DNA of 64,000 nucleotides from the NCBI RefSeq assembly GCF_900167435.1, contig NZ_FUWS01000008.1, positions 222,858 through 286,857 on the forward strand, written 5' to 3'. The notes under the pieces were generated by a model. That model saw only the letters and a program-made list of their open reading frames with translations. It had not been told where the DNA came from and did not search any database. Every line of letters begins with the position of its first letter. Position 1 is the first letter of the stretch. The translations under genes were made by a program, and so were the position numbers. This document shows, one piece after another, positions 16,057-25,193 of the stretch. The stretch comes from Marinactinospora thermotolerans DSM 45154 (GTDB taxonomy: Bacteria > Actinomycetota > Actinomycetes > Streptosporangiales > Streptosporangiaceae).

Positions 16057-18249
16057 ATGTTCTCCACCCTGGGCGCCCTCACCCATCGGGCGCGCCTGTG
16101 GATTCTCGCGTTCACCGCCCTCTTCGTGGCTTTCGCCGCGATCTGGGGCACGGGGCTCTTCAACGAGGTCAGCGACGGCGGGTTCGAGAGTCCCAACGCG
16201 GAGTCCACCCGCGCCGGCGAGGTCATCGAGGAGGAGCTCGGCCACGACGCCGTCGACGTCATCGCCCTCTACCGCAGCGACGACCTGCGCGCCGACGACG
16301 AGGAGTTCACCTCCGCCGTCCGCGACGTGGTCGACGGGCTGCCCGAGGACGAGGTCGCCTCGGTCACCAGCTATCTCGACGAGCGCCTGCCCGAGCCTCA
16401 GCGCGCCGCCCTGATCTCCGAGGATCAGCACGCCACCTATGTGGCGATCACCCTCGCCGGTGACAGCAAGGAGGAGCGTATGGACTCCTTCGCGGCGATC
16501 GAGGAGGACCTGGAGGCCGACGGGCTGCGGACCTATGTCGGCGGCCCGGTCGGGGTGGAGGCGGAGCTGTCGGCCAAGGCCGAGAGCGACGTCGTGCGCG
16601 CCGAGCTGATCTCGCTGCCGATCCTGCTCCTGCTGCTCGTCGCGATCTTCGGCGGCGTCGTCGCCGCGTTGATGCCGCTGGCCGTGGGCGGCCTGGCGAT
16701 CCTGGGCTCGCTGACCCTGCTGCGTGCCCTCACCCACGTCACCGAGGTGTCGGTCTTCGCCGTCAACGTCGCCACGATTCTGGGCCTGGGGCTCGCGATC
16801 GACTACGGGCTGTTCCTGGTCAGCCGCTTCCGTGAGGAACTGGACCGTACCGGTGACGTCGGCCGGGCGCTTCCGGTGACCCTGGCCACCGCCGGACGCA
16901 CGGTCGCCTTCTCCGGCGTCACCGTCCTCATCGCCTTCGCCGGTCTGCTGTTCTTCCCGCAGCCCATCATGCGCTCCATCGGCCTGGGCGGGATCGCCGT
17001 CGTCCTGTTCGACCTCATCGCGGCGTTGGTGGTGCTGCCGGCCCTGCTGTCCCTCATCGGGCGCCGCATCGACGCGCTGCGGCTTTCGCTGCCCCGGCGC
17101 ACCGTGACGGGCGCGGTGGCCGAACGGGCGGGCGCGTGGGCGCGGCTGGCCCACAGCGTCATGCGTCGCCCGGTGCTCTACCTGCTCGCCGTCGTCGTGG
17201 TCCTGGGGACCTTCGCCGCCGCGCTGACGTCCTACCAGGTCGGCTCCACCGACCAACGCTACCTGCCCGAGGACTCCCCCAGCCGGGTCGCCACCGAGAT
17301 GATGAGCGAGGACTTCCCCTCCGGAGGGGCCAACACGTTGGAGATCGCGGTTCTCGGACCGGTTGAGGAGGCCGAACTGGCCGACTACGCCGAGCGCCTC
17401 GGCGGGCTGGACGGTGCGGTGTCGGCGGCCGTGCAGCGAACCGGCGAGGACATCGCCGAGGTCAGCGTGGGCTACGAGGGCGAGGTGGACGACGAGGCGA
17501 CCACCGAGCTGGTGCGTGAGGTGCGCGCGGAGGCCGGGCCCGAGGGGGCCGAGGAGGTGCTGGTCGGCGGAACCGCCGCCCGCCAGATCGACAACGTCGA
17601 GGCGATCGTCGATGCCGTCCCCGCCACCCTGGTCTTCGTGGTCGCCGCGACCCTGGTGCTGCTGTTCCTGGCCTTCGGCTCGATCGTGCTGCCCCTCAAG
17701 GCCGTCGTCATGGGACTGCTGTCCCTGGGGGCGTCGCTGGGCGTCGTCATCTGGGGGTTCCAAGAGGGGCACCTGGCCGGGGTGCTGGGCTTCGAGCCGG
17801 TGGGCACGCTCGACCCGACCTATCTCGTGCTCATCTTGATCGTGGCGTTCGGCCTGGCGATGGACTACGAGTTGTTCCTGCTCAGCCGGGTCCGTGAGGA
17901 GTTCCTGCGCACCGGGGACAACCCGCACTCGGTGGCCGTCGGTCTCCAGCGCACCGGACGCATCATCACCAGCGCGGCGCTGCTGCTCGTGGTGGTGCTG
18001 GCCGCCATGGGCACCTCCGAGCTGCTGTTCCTCAAGGTGATCGGCCTGGGCCTGGCGATGGCGGTGGTCGTCGACGCGACGCTGGTGCGGGCGCTGCTGG
18101 TGCCCGCCACCATGCGCCTGCTGGGGCGGGCGAACTGGTGGCTGCCGGGTCCGCTGCGCCGGCTGCACGACCGTGTCGGTATCACCGAGTCGGAGGAGGC
18201 GCCCGAGGAGGCGCGTTCCGAGGAGCTGGTCCGGTCGGGACGGAGCTGA
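16057..18249 (+). CDS. MmpL-type RND exporter
   Basis: The 730-residue membrane protein shows the duplicated MMPL layout. There is one N-terminal helix (LWILAFTALFVAFAAIWG), an extracellular domain, five or six helices from about 180 to 350 with the proton-relay segment LGLGLAIDYGLFLVSRFREEL, a second extracellular domain and a second helix bundle with VAFGLAMDYELFLLSRVREEF. The paired DY residues in GLAIDYG and GLAMDYE are the proton-translocating pairs conserved in MmpL proteins. It exports lipids or drugs using the proton gradient. The ATG at 16057 has GAGGAA 7 bp upstream; the frame is open back to 15979, but that part crosses the operator. Confidence 0.92.
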   Translation: MFSTLGALTHRARLWILAFTALFVAFAAIWGTGLFNEVSDGGFESPNAESTRAGEVIEEELGHDAVDVIALYRSDDLRADDEEFTSAVRDVVDGLPEDEVASVTSYLDERLPEPQRAALISEDQHATYVAITLAGDSKEERMDSFAAIEEDLEADGLRTYVGGPVGVEAELSAKAESDVVRAELISLPILLLLLVAIFGGVVAALMPLAVGGLAILGSLTLLRALTHVTEVSVFAVNVATILGLGLAIDYGLFLVSRFREELDRTGDVGRALPVTLATAGRTVAFSGVTVLIAFAGLLFFPQPIMRSIGLGGIAVVLFDLIAALVVLPALLSLIGRRIDALRLSLPRRTVTGAVAERAGAWARLAHSVMRRPVLYLLAVVVVLGTFAAALTSYQVGSTDQRYLPEDSPSRVATEMMSEDFPSGGANTLEIAVLGPVEEAELADYAERLGGLDGAVSAAVQRTGEDIAEVSVGYEGEVDDEATTELVREVRAEAGPEGAEEVLVGGTAARQIDNVEAIVDAVPATLVFVVAATLVLLFLAFGSIVLPLKAVVMGLLSLGASLGVVIWGFQEGHLAGVLGFEPVGTLDPTYLVLILIVAFGLAMDYELFLLSRVREEFLRTGDNPHSVAVGLQRTGRIITSAALLLVVVLAAMGTSELLFLKVIGLGLAMAVVVDATLVRALLVPATMRLLGRANWWLPGPLRRLHDRVGITESEEAPEEARSEELVRSGRS

Positions 18250-18272
18250 CCGGCCGGCGCGGGATCCGAGGT

Positions 18273-18319
18273 GGCTCGGGCCGGCGCGGATGGCGTGACC
18301 GTCCGCGCCGGCCCGAGCC
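18273..18319. terminator. Strong hairpin between convergent genes
   Basis: Perfect 18-bp arms (GGCTCGGGCCGGCGCGGA and its complement) surround an 11-nt loop between the MmpL gene and the convergent membrane-protein gene. Confidence 0.75.
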
Positions 18320-18326
18320 GTTGGGT

Positions 18327-18965
18327 TCAGCCGCCGCTGGCGCCCCGGCGGACCGGCGAATCGCCGCCTGACGAGGGCGAGGAGGTGTCCCGCCGATCGG
18401 TGAAGGGCAGGTCCGGGCGGTGTCGGCGGGCCTGGGCCACGACCTCCTCGGGAGAGTGGTCCCAGGTGGAGCGGATGTGCGTGGCGTAGCGCAGTTCCCA
18501 GGGGCACTCGACGCTGGCTCCGCTGCGCTCGGCGGAGTCCGAGGATCCGGAGTCCACCGCGGCGGACTCGGCCCGGGAACGGGGCACGAAGGCCAGGTAG
18601 TGGTGGCGCACGCAGGCGCCGCGGTGCTCGATGCGTTCGGTGTAGGCGGTGATTCCGGCGAGCTCGTCCCAGTCCAGCCGGTGGTCGTCGGCGTGCGACC
18701 GGGGCCAGGGAACGGTGACGCAGACGCCGGAGTCGTCCATCTCCAGGACCGGGCGGCGCGACAGGACGCGGCTGGCGGCCAGCAACCCCCCGCCGCCGAA
18801 CAGGACCACGGCGACGATCCCGAGCACCACGCTGGTCGTCGTGCCCTCGATGATCATGGCGATGCCCGCGATGACGAAGATGAGGCAGCCGGCGGTGAGC
18901 CAGGCCCCCTCCCACGTCAACCGGAGCCGGTTTTTGACCACGAACGATCCGTTTCGGCTGGTCAT
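18327..18965 (-). CDS. Conserved membrane protein with PH-like domain
   Basis: The 212-residue protein begins with basic residues, then two membrane helices (AWLTAGCLIFVIAGIAMII and VVLGIVAVVLFGGGGLLAA) near 20-65. A cytoplasmic domain follows with RPVLEMDDSGVCVTVPWPRSHADDHRLDWDELAGI divided over strands. The pattern of a short 'D-GV-V-----W-EI' strand after two helices is like bacterial PH or STM3941-type proteins. Function is unknown. The ATG at 18965 was chosen because it starts the conserved-looking segment; the frame is open further upstream without a ribosome site. Confidence 0.65.
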   Translation of the reverse strand: MTSRNGSFVVKNRLRLTWEGAWLTAGCLIFVIAGIAMIIEGTTTSVVLGIVAVVLFGGGGLLAASRVLSRRPVLEMDDSGVCVTVPWPRSHADDHRLDWDELAGITAYTERIEHRGACVRHHYLAFVPRSRAESAAVDSGSSDSAERSGASVECPWELRYATHIRSTWDHSPEEVVAQARRHRPDLPFTDRRDTSSPSSGGDSPVRRGASGG

Positions 18966-19069
18966 GCGTCCAGGATAGGTCGCCCCGCCCGTTCCGGGGC
19001 GGATGATCCCCAGGGTGTCCCGAAGGAGTCCGGAAACGGGGAGCCGGAGCGTGGGACGGCGCGCATGGG

Positions 19070-19103
19070 ACGGCCCCGCCCCCCGGCAGGGAGGCGGGGC
19101 CGT
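19070..19103 (-). terminator. Hairpin after fadB
   Basis: Perfect 11-bp arms ACGGCCCCGCC and GGCGGGGCCGT flank a 12-nt loop, 20 bp beyond the fadB stop. Confidence 0.6.
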
Positions 19104-19122
19104 GCCGCACGGGACAGGACGC

Positions 19123-21216
19123 CTACAGCGCCTTGGGACCGTCGGGGTGGAACAGCTTGCCGTTGACCTTCTCAGAGATGCCGGAGCGGTCCAGGTAGGG
19201 CGTGATACCCCCCAGGTGGAACGGCCAGCCGGCACCGGTGATGAGGCACAGGTCGATGTCGGCGGCCTCGGCCACGACCCCCTCGTCGAGCATGATCTGG
19301 ATCTCGCGGGCCAGCGCGGTCAGCGCCCGCTCCAGGATCTCCTCCTCCGAGGAGGGCTTGTCCCCGCCCTCGAACAGCGCCCGCACCTCGGGGTCGATCT
19401 GGAAGTCCGGTCCGAAGACGGCGGTCCTACCCGCCTCGACCAGGCGACGGTGCTGTTCGGAGACCGTGAAACGGTCCGGGAAGGCGGCGTGGAGCGTCTC
19501 CGACACGTGCAGCGCGACGGCCGGGCCGACGAGCTGGAGCAGCAGCAGCGGCGGCATCGGCAGCCCCAGCGGGGCCACGGCGCGGTCGGCGACCTCGGGG
19601 GCGGTGCCCTCCTCGACCGCGGCCAGCACCTCGCCCATGAAGAGCGTGAGCAGCCGGTTGACCACGAACGCCGGGGCGTCCTTGACCAGGACCGCGGTCT
19701 TCTTCAGGCCCTTGGCGGTGGCGAACGCCGTGGCCAGCGCGGCGTCGTCGGTCTTCTCACCGCGGATGATCTCCAGCAGCGGCAGCACGGCGACCGGGTT
19801 GAAGAAGTGGAACCCGACGACCCGCTCGGGGTGGGCCAGTCCGCTCGCCATCTCGGTGATGGACAGCGAGGAGGTGTTCGTCGCCAGGATCGCCTCGGGC
19901 GAGACGTGCTGCTCGACCTTGGCGAAGACCTCCTGCTTGACGTCCATCCGCTCGAACACGGCCTCGATGACGAAGTCGGCGTCGGAGAACGCCTCGTAGG
20001 ACAGCGAACCGGTGACCAGCGCCTTGAGCCGGTTGGCCTTGTCGGGGGAGACGCGGCCCTTGGCGAGCAGCCGGTCGATCTCGCCGTGGACGTGGCCCAC
20101 GCCGCGGTCCAGCCGTTCCTGGTCCAGGTCGGTCATGACGACCGGGACCTCCAGGCGGCGGGCGAACAGCAGGGCGAGCTGTCCGGCCATCAGCCCCGCG
20201 CCGACGACGCCGACCTTGGTGACCTTGCGGGCCAGGGACTTGTCGGGGGCGCCCACGGGACGCCGGCCGCGCTTTTGGGACAGGTCGAAGGCGTACAGCC
20301 CGGCCTTGAGCTCGTCGCTCATGAGGAGGTCGGCCAGCGCCTCGTCCTCGGCGGCGAAGGCCTCGTCGCGGGTGCGGTCCTTGGCCGCGGCGACCAGGTC
20401 CAGCGCGCGGACCGGGGCCGGGGCCGCGCCGTGCAGCTTGCCCTCCACGAGGAAGCGGGCGTTGCCCACGGCCTGGTCCCACGCCTCGCCGCGGTCGACC
20501 TCGGGCCGCTCGACGACGACCTCGCCCTTGACGACGCGGGCCGCCCAGCGCAGCGACTCCTCGACGAAGTCGGCCGGCTCGAACATCGCGTCGGCGATGC
20601 CCAGCTCGAAGGCCTGCGGGCCCTTGAGGGTGCGGTTCTGCGCCAGCGGGTTCTCGATGATGACCTTCAGGGCCTTCTCGGCGCCGATCAGGTTCGGCAG
20701 GAGATAGGTGCCGCCCCAGCCGGGAACCAGGCCGAGGAAGGTCTCGGGCAGCGCGACCGCCGGAACACCCGAGGAGATCGTCCGGTACCGGCAGTGCAGC
20801 GCGACCTCGACGCCACCGCCCATCGCCGCGCCGTTGACGAAGGCGAAGGTGGGGATGTCGGTCTCGCCCAGCTTGCGGAACACGTCATGGCCGAGTTTGC
20901 CGATGGCGTGCGCCTGCTCGCGGGTGCGGATCTTGGGGACGCCGTTGAGGTCGGCGCCGACCGCGAAGATGAACGGCTTGCCGGTGACGCAGATGGCGGC
21001 GATGTCGGTGCGCGCGACCGCGGCGTCGATCGCCTCGCCCAGGGCGAGCAGGCCGCCGGGGCCGAAGGTGTTGGGCTTGGTGTGGTCGTGGCCGTTGTCC
21101 AGGGTGACGAGGACGGCCGTTCCGGCGCCGTAGGGCAGTTCGACGTCACGCGCCAGGGCCTTGGTGACGATCTCGTCGCCGAACAGCGCGCGGGCCTGTT
21201 CGATCGGGCTGCTCAC
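19123..21216 (-). CDS. fadB: Bifunctional enoyl-CoA hydratase / 3-hydroxyacyl-CoA dehydrogenase
   Basis: The 697-residue protein is the alpha subunit type of the fatty-acid beta-oxidation complex. Residues about 1-290 are a crotonase domain, with the oxyanion-hole segments KPFIFAVGADLNG and NGAAMGGGVEVAL and the catalytic Glu in ALPETFLGLVPGWGG. From about 325 a dehydrogenase domain starts with the NAD-binding VGVVGAGLMAGQLALLFARR, continues with TNTSSLSITEMA and the catalytic His in VVGFHFFNPV, and ends with a duplicated C-terminal helical domain. The GTG start at 21216 overlaps the fadA stop by 4 bp (GTGA), so the genes are coupled. No FadR-like regulator is adjacent. Confidence 0.94.
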   Translation of the reverse strand: MSSPIEQARALFGDEIVTKALARDVELPYGAGTAVLVTLDNGHDHTKPNTFGPGGLLALGEAIDAAVARTDIAAICVTGKPFIFAVGADLNGVPKIRTREQAHAIGKLGHDVFRKLGETDIPTFAFVNGAAMGGGVEVALHCRYRTISSGVPAVALPETFLGLVPGWGGTYLLPNLIGAEKALKVIIENPLAQNRTLKGPQAFELGIADAMFEPADFVEESLRWAARVVKGEVVVERPEVDRGEAWDQAVGNARFLVEGKLHGAAPAPVRALDLVAAAKDRTRDEAFAAEDEALADLLMSDELKAGLYAFDLSQKRGRRPVGAPDKSLARKVTKVGVVGAGLMAGQLALLFARRLEVPVVMTDLDQERLDRGVGHVHGEIDRLLAKGRVSPDKANRLKALVTGSLSYEAFSDADFVIEAVFERMDVKQEVFAKVEQHVSPEAILATNTSSLSITEMASGLAHPERVVGFHFFNPVAVLPLLEIIRGEKTDDAALATAFATAKGLKKTAVLVKDAPAFVVNRLLTLFMGEVLAAVEEGTAPEVADRAVAPLGLPMPPLLLLQLVGPAVALHVSETLHAAFPDRFTVSEQHRRLVEAGRTAVFGPDFQIDPEVRALFEGGDKPSSEEEILERALTALAREIQIMLDEGVVAEAADIDLCLITGAGWPFHLGGITPYLDRSGISEKVNGKLFHPDGPKAL

Positions 21217-22415
21217 TTGGCGTTCCCTTCCCAGTTCGTGTTCTCCCAGAGCACGGTGCCGCCCATGCCCATGCCGACGCACATCGTGGTGAGGCCGTAA
21301 CGGACGTCCGTGCGCTCGGCGAACAGGCGGGCCAGCTGCATCATCAGGCGCACGCCCGAGGAGGCCAGCGGGTGGCCCAGCGCGATCGCGCCGCCCCAGG
21401 GGTTGACCCGGGCGTCGTCGTCGGCGATGCCGAAGTGTTCCAGGAAGGCCAGGACCTGCACCGCGAACGCCTCGTTGATCTCGATGAGGCCGATGTCGTC
21501 CATGGTCAGTCCCTGCCGGGCCAGCAGCTTCTCGGTGGCCGGCACCGGGCCGACGCCCATGACCTCGGGCTCCACTCCGGCGAAGGAGAAGTCGATCAGG
21601 CGCATCGGGGCGTTCAGCCCCAACTCGGCGGCCACCTCTTCGGCGGCGATGATGGCGCCGGTGGCACCGTCGTTGAGGCCGGCCGAGTTGCCCGCGGTGA
21701 CCCGGCCGTGCGGACGGAAGGGGGTCTTCAGCGAGGCCAGCGCCTCCAGGGTGGTGCCGGGCCGCGGGGGCTCGTCCGCGGTGGCCAGGCCGTAGCCCTG
21801 TTCGGCGGAGCGGACCAGCATCTCGACGAGGTCGGGCTGGATCTTGCCGTCGGCGTAGGCCTTGGCGACCTTCTCCTGGCTGCGCACCGCGTAGGCGTCG
21901 GCGCGCTCCTTGGTGATGGTGGGGTAGCGGTCGTGCAGGTTCTCCGCGGTGTTGCCCATGACGAGCGCGGAGGGGTCGACCAGCTTCTCCGACAGGAAGC
22001 GCGGGTTGGGGTCGACGCCCTCGCCCATCGGGTGGCGGCCCATGTGCTCGACGCCGCCGGCGATGACGACGTCGTAGGCGCCGAAGGCGATGCCGGCGCC
22101 GCTGGTGGTGACCGCGGTCATCGCGCCGGCGCACATGCGGTCGATCGCGTACCCCGGGACGCTGCGGGGCAGGCCGGCGAGGAGGGCTGCGCTACGGCCG
22201 ATCGTCAGTCCCTGGTCGCCGATCTGGGTGGTGGCGGCGATGGCGACCTCGTCGACACGTTCCGGCGGCAGGCCGGGGTTGCGGCGCAGCAGCTCGCGGA
22301 TGACACGCACGACCAGGTCGTCGGCGCGCGTCTCGGCATAGAGGCCCTTGCCGGCCTTGCCGAACGGGGTGCGGACCCCGTCGACAAATACGACATCGCG
22401 GGCAGTTCGCGGCAC
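21213..22415 (-). CDS. fadA: Acetyl-CoA acyltransferase (3-ketoacyl-CoA thiolase)
   Basis: The 400-residue thiolase performs the last, chain-shortening step of beta-oxidation. The acyl-accepting Cys is in DRMCAGAMT (Cys95). The catalytic His is in GGAIALGHPLASSG near 348 and the second Cys in TMCVGMGMGG near 379. Full family length is present. It is first in the fadA-fadB operon; the 287-bp gap ahead of it is shared with a divergent ABC exporter. Confidence 0.95.
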   Translation of the reverse strand: MPRTARDVVFVDGVRTPFGKAGKGLYAETRADDLVVRVIRELLRRNPGLPPERVDEVAIAATTQIGDQGLTIGRSAALLAGLPRSVPGYAIDRMCAGAMTAVTTSGAGIAFGAYDVVIAGGVEHMGRHPMGEGVDPNPRFLSEKLVDPSALVMGNTAENLHDRYPTITKERADAYAVRSQEKVAKAYADGKIQPDLVEMLVRSAEQGYGLATADEPPRPGTTLEALASLKTPFRPHGRVTAGNSAGLNDGATGAIIAAEEVAAELGLNAPMRLIDFSFAGVEPEVMGVGPVPATEKLLARQGLTMDDIGLIEINEAFAVQVLAFLEHFGIADDDARVNPWGGAIALGHPLASSGVRLMMQLARLFAERTDVRYGLTTMCVGMGMGGTVLWENTNWEGNAK

Positions 22416-22702
22416 GATTGCCCCTCCTTCGACAACGGATGGGTGAGTTGATGTCCCACATGCTACTCGCCGGTAACTAATGGTGCGAGCCCCGGGGCCG
22501 CCAGGTCGCCCCGGAAGATGACGCGATCGGTCAGCGGGCTGTCAGCGAGCTGTCAGGACGCCCCGTAAAGATGTTGATGCGGCGACTGGTCCGTAATAGG
22601 GAGAAGCGTCGGAAGGGTCCGAGGTGCCGGCCGTGTCGGAGACGAGGCGGCCGAACCGGAACGGCCGTTAGGCGATGGGCGCGATCAACAATGGAGGCAG
22701 AG

Positions 22703-24487
22703 ATGACCGAGGTGGCCCAGCACGCGGGTGAGCAAGAGGGGAGGACGCCGCCCGACACCCCCAAGGCGCCGTTGCGCCGGCTGTGGGAGTACGCCCGGCC
22801 GCACTCCGGCGCCCTCCTTCTCGGCGGCTTCCTGTCCTTCCTCGGGGGCGCGGCGGGACTGGCCCAGCCGCTCGTGGCCAAGCTGGTGATCGACGCGCTG
22901 GCGCAGGACCAGACGCTCACCCGGCCGCTGCTGTTGCTGGGGGTGCTCCTCCTCACCGGGGCCCTCGTCAGCGCCCTGGGCGCCTACGTGCTCGGGCGCA
23001 CCGGCGAGAGCGTCGTGCTGACCGTCCGCCGCCAGCTCCTCACCCGGCTGTTGCGGCTGCGCGTGGGAGCCGTGGACCGGCTCAAGCCGGGCGACCTCGT
23101 CTCGCGCCTCACCTCCGACACCACGCTGCTGCGATCGGTGGTGACCAACAGTCTCACCAACGTCGTCACCGGCTCGCTCCTGCTCATCGGCGGCGTCGTG
23201 CTCATGGCGGTCATGGACGCGATCCTGTTCGGGGTCACGATGGCGGTCCTGGTCGTCGTCGGCCTGGTCATGGGGGTGGTCCTGCCCCGTATCAGCCGGG
23301 CCACGGTCGCCGGACAGGCCGCGGTCGGTGAGATGGGAGCGCTGCTCGAACGGCTCTTCGGGGCCTTCCGGACAGTCAAGGCCAGCGGGGCCGAACGGCA
23401 CGAGGGTGAACGCCTGGAGACGGCGGCCCACACGGCCTGGCGCAAGGGCGTGCAGGTCGCGGCCTGGAGCGCCCTGTCGGGAACGGTCGCCGGTTTCGCG
23501 GTGAACATCGCCTTCCTCGCCGTCCTCGGGATGGGCGGGGTGCGCGTGGCGGCCGGGGAACTGGAGGTCTCCTCGCTCATCGCCTTCCTGCTGCTGCTCT
23601 TCTACCTGATGGAGCCGCTGGCCATGCTGGTGCAGGCGGCCACCGAGATGCAGAGCGGTCTGGCCGCGGTGCACCGCATCGACGAGGTGGCCACCCTGGA
23701 GCGGGAGGAGGTCGACGCGGCGCCCGAGTCCCCGACCGGCTCCAACGGCCCGGCCACGGTCGCCTTCGCCGACGTGACCTTCCGCTACGCGCCGGACGCG
23801 CCCATGGTCCACCACGGTGTCACCTTCGAGGCGCCCTCGGGCGGGCTCACCGCCCTGGTCGGCCCCTCGGGCGCGGGCAAGACGACCGTGTTCTCGCTGC
23901 TGGAGCGCTTCTACGACGCGACCTCGGGCGCGGTGCTGCTGGACGGGGTGGACGTGCGGAACTGGCCCCTGCCCGCGCTGCGGGCGGCGATCGGCTACGT
24001 CGAGCAGGACGCGCCGGTCCTGGACGGCACCCTGCGCCAGAACCTCGTCATGGCCGCGCCGCAGGCCACGGCGGAGGAGATCGACGCGGTGGTGCGCACG
24101 GCGCGCCTGGAAGAGCTCGTCGCCCGTCTGCCCGACGGCCTGGACAGCGCCATCGGGCATCGGGGGACCACGATCTCCGGCGGCGAGCGTCAGCGTGTCG
24201 CGATCGCCCGAGCGCTGCTGCGCCGCCCGCGTCTGCTCCTGATGGACGAGGCGACCTCCCAGCTGGACGCCGCCAACGAGACGGCGCTCAAGCAGGTCAT
24301 GCTCGACGCGGCACGCGAGACCAGCGTCATGGTCGTGGCCCACCGGCTGTCCACGGTGACCAGCGCCGACCGCATCGTGGTCATGGAGGCGGGACGGGTA
24401 CGCGCGGTGGGGACGCACGCCGAGCTGGTCGCCACCGACGAGCTCTACCGCGACCTCGCGGCCTCGCAGCTGCTCACTGCGTCCTAG
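22703..24487 (+). CDS. ABC exporter, fused membrane and ATPase domains
   Basis: This 594-residue half transporter (homodimer or paired partner) has six membrane helices in about 40-330 and an ATPase domain from about 355. It has Walker A GPSGAGKTT near 389, a Q-loop (GYVEQDAPVLDGTLRQN), signature ISGGERQRVAIARAL near 493, Walker B LLMDEATSQLD and switch His in VVAHRLSTV. It fits the MsbA/LmrA-like multidrug or lipid exporter class. The ATG at 22703 has GGAGG 5 bp upstream, better than the ATG at 22691. Its 3' end overlaps the convergent TPR gene by 14 bp. Confidence 0.9.
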   Translation: MTEVAQHAGEQEGRTPPDTPKAPLRRLWEYARPHSGALLLGGFLSFLGGAAGLAQPLVAKLVIDALAQDQTLTRPLLLLGVLLLTGALVSALGAYVLGRTGESVVLTVRRQLLTRLLRLRVGAVDRLKPGDLVSRLTSDTTLLRSVVTNSLTNVVTGSLLLIGGVVLMAVMDAILFGVTMAVLVVVGLVMGVVLPRISRATVAGQAAVGEMGALLERLFGAFRTVKASGAERHEGERLETAAHTAWRKGVQVAAWSALSGTVAGFAVNIAFLAVLGMGGVRVAAGELEVSSLIAFLLLLFYLMEPLAMLVQAATEMQSGLAAVHRIDEVATLEREEVDAAPESPTGSNGPATVAFADVTFRYAPDAPMVHHGVTFEAPSGGLTALVGPSGAGKTTVFSLLERFYDATSGAVLLDGVDVRNWPLPALRAAIGYVEQDAPVLDGTLRQNLVMAAPQATAEEIDAVVRTARLEELVARLPDGLDSAIGHRGTTISGGERQRVAIARALLRRPRLLLMDEATSQLDAANETALKQVMLDAARETSVMVVAHRLSTVTSADRIVVMEAGRVRAVGTHAELVATDELYRDLAASQLLTAS

Positions 24488-25100
24488 CCGTCGAACCGCC
24501 CTCGCCGCCACGCGCTCGCGCGGGGGCCGGTGTCCTGCGGACATCGGCCCCCGCGTCGGCCGGGTGGGGGTGCGGGACGGGGCAGTGGGCGAGGTCGAGC
24601 TGGATGATCGCGTCGGCGAACCGCCCGGCCATGCGGTAGGCGTCGGCGAGGTTGCGGCGCAGCAGCAGGGTCTCCGGATCCCGGGGACCGACGGTGTGGA
24701 TCGCCAGGGTCAGCGCCAGTTCGTAGTGGGCGATGGCCTCGCACAGCCGCCCCACCCGGGTGTAGCCGAAGGCGAGGTTGTTACGCGCGGTGAGGGTGTC
24801 GGGGTGTGTCGGGCCGAGCAGGATCTCGTGGTGGGCCAGGGAACGTTCCTCATCCGCCACCTGGCGGCGTAGCGCCTCTCCGTCCGGACCCGGTCCGGGC
24901 CGTTCGAAGAACCACCAGGTGACCAGCGGGATGACGACCGCCACCAGCAGGAACAGGCCCACGGCCATGAATGGGCGACCGGCCGACCACACGGCCGCGC
25001 CGAGCAGGAAGGCCACCACCGTCTGACCGATCCGTCCCAGCCATCTCGGGAGATCCACGGTTCCTCGCCCCGCATCGGTTCGATAACTGGTGCGTAACAT
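24474..25100 (-). CDS. Membrane protein with TPR repeats (short)
   Basis: The 208-residue protein has two hydrophobic helices (VVAFLLGAAVWSAG and AVGLFLLVAVVIPLVTWWFF, about 28-65). Two or three kinesin-light-chain-like tetratricopeptide repeats follow: LGPTHPDTLTARNNLAFGY then VGPRDPETLLLRRNLADAYRMAGRFADAI. Such repeats bind partner proteins. A GTG at 25058 with GCGAGG 4 bp upstream is an alternative start that would remove 14 residues. The last residues are a basic, low-complexity tail that overlaps the ABC exporter gene end. It lies just downstream of a second, longer TPR gene in the same direction, so they may form an operon. Confidence 0.68.
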   Translation of the reverse strand: MLRTSYRTDAGRGTVDLPRWLGRIGQTVVAFLLGAAVWSAGRPFMAVGLFLLVAVVIPLVTWWFFERPGPGPDGEALRRQVADEERSLAHHEILLGPTHPDTLTARNNLAFGYTRVGRLCEAIAHYELALTLAIHTVGPRDPETLLLRRNLADAYRMAGRFADAIIQLDLAHCPVPHPHPADAGADVRRTPAPARARGGEGGSTARTQ

Positions 25101-25193
25101 TCCACGCTGATCGCTCGAATAATCCTTATGCGTGGAAAACCTTCCCAGGCGGGAGAATCTTGATACCGGGGGAGGGGCCGGTCGCGTTCGGGA

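Noticed and set aside
16021..19110. Open frame of 1029 codons on the minus strand
   Set aside because: It is antisense to the MmpL exporter and reads as Asp/Gly/Gln/Arg-rich low complexity, a shadow of high-GC coding sequence.
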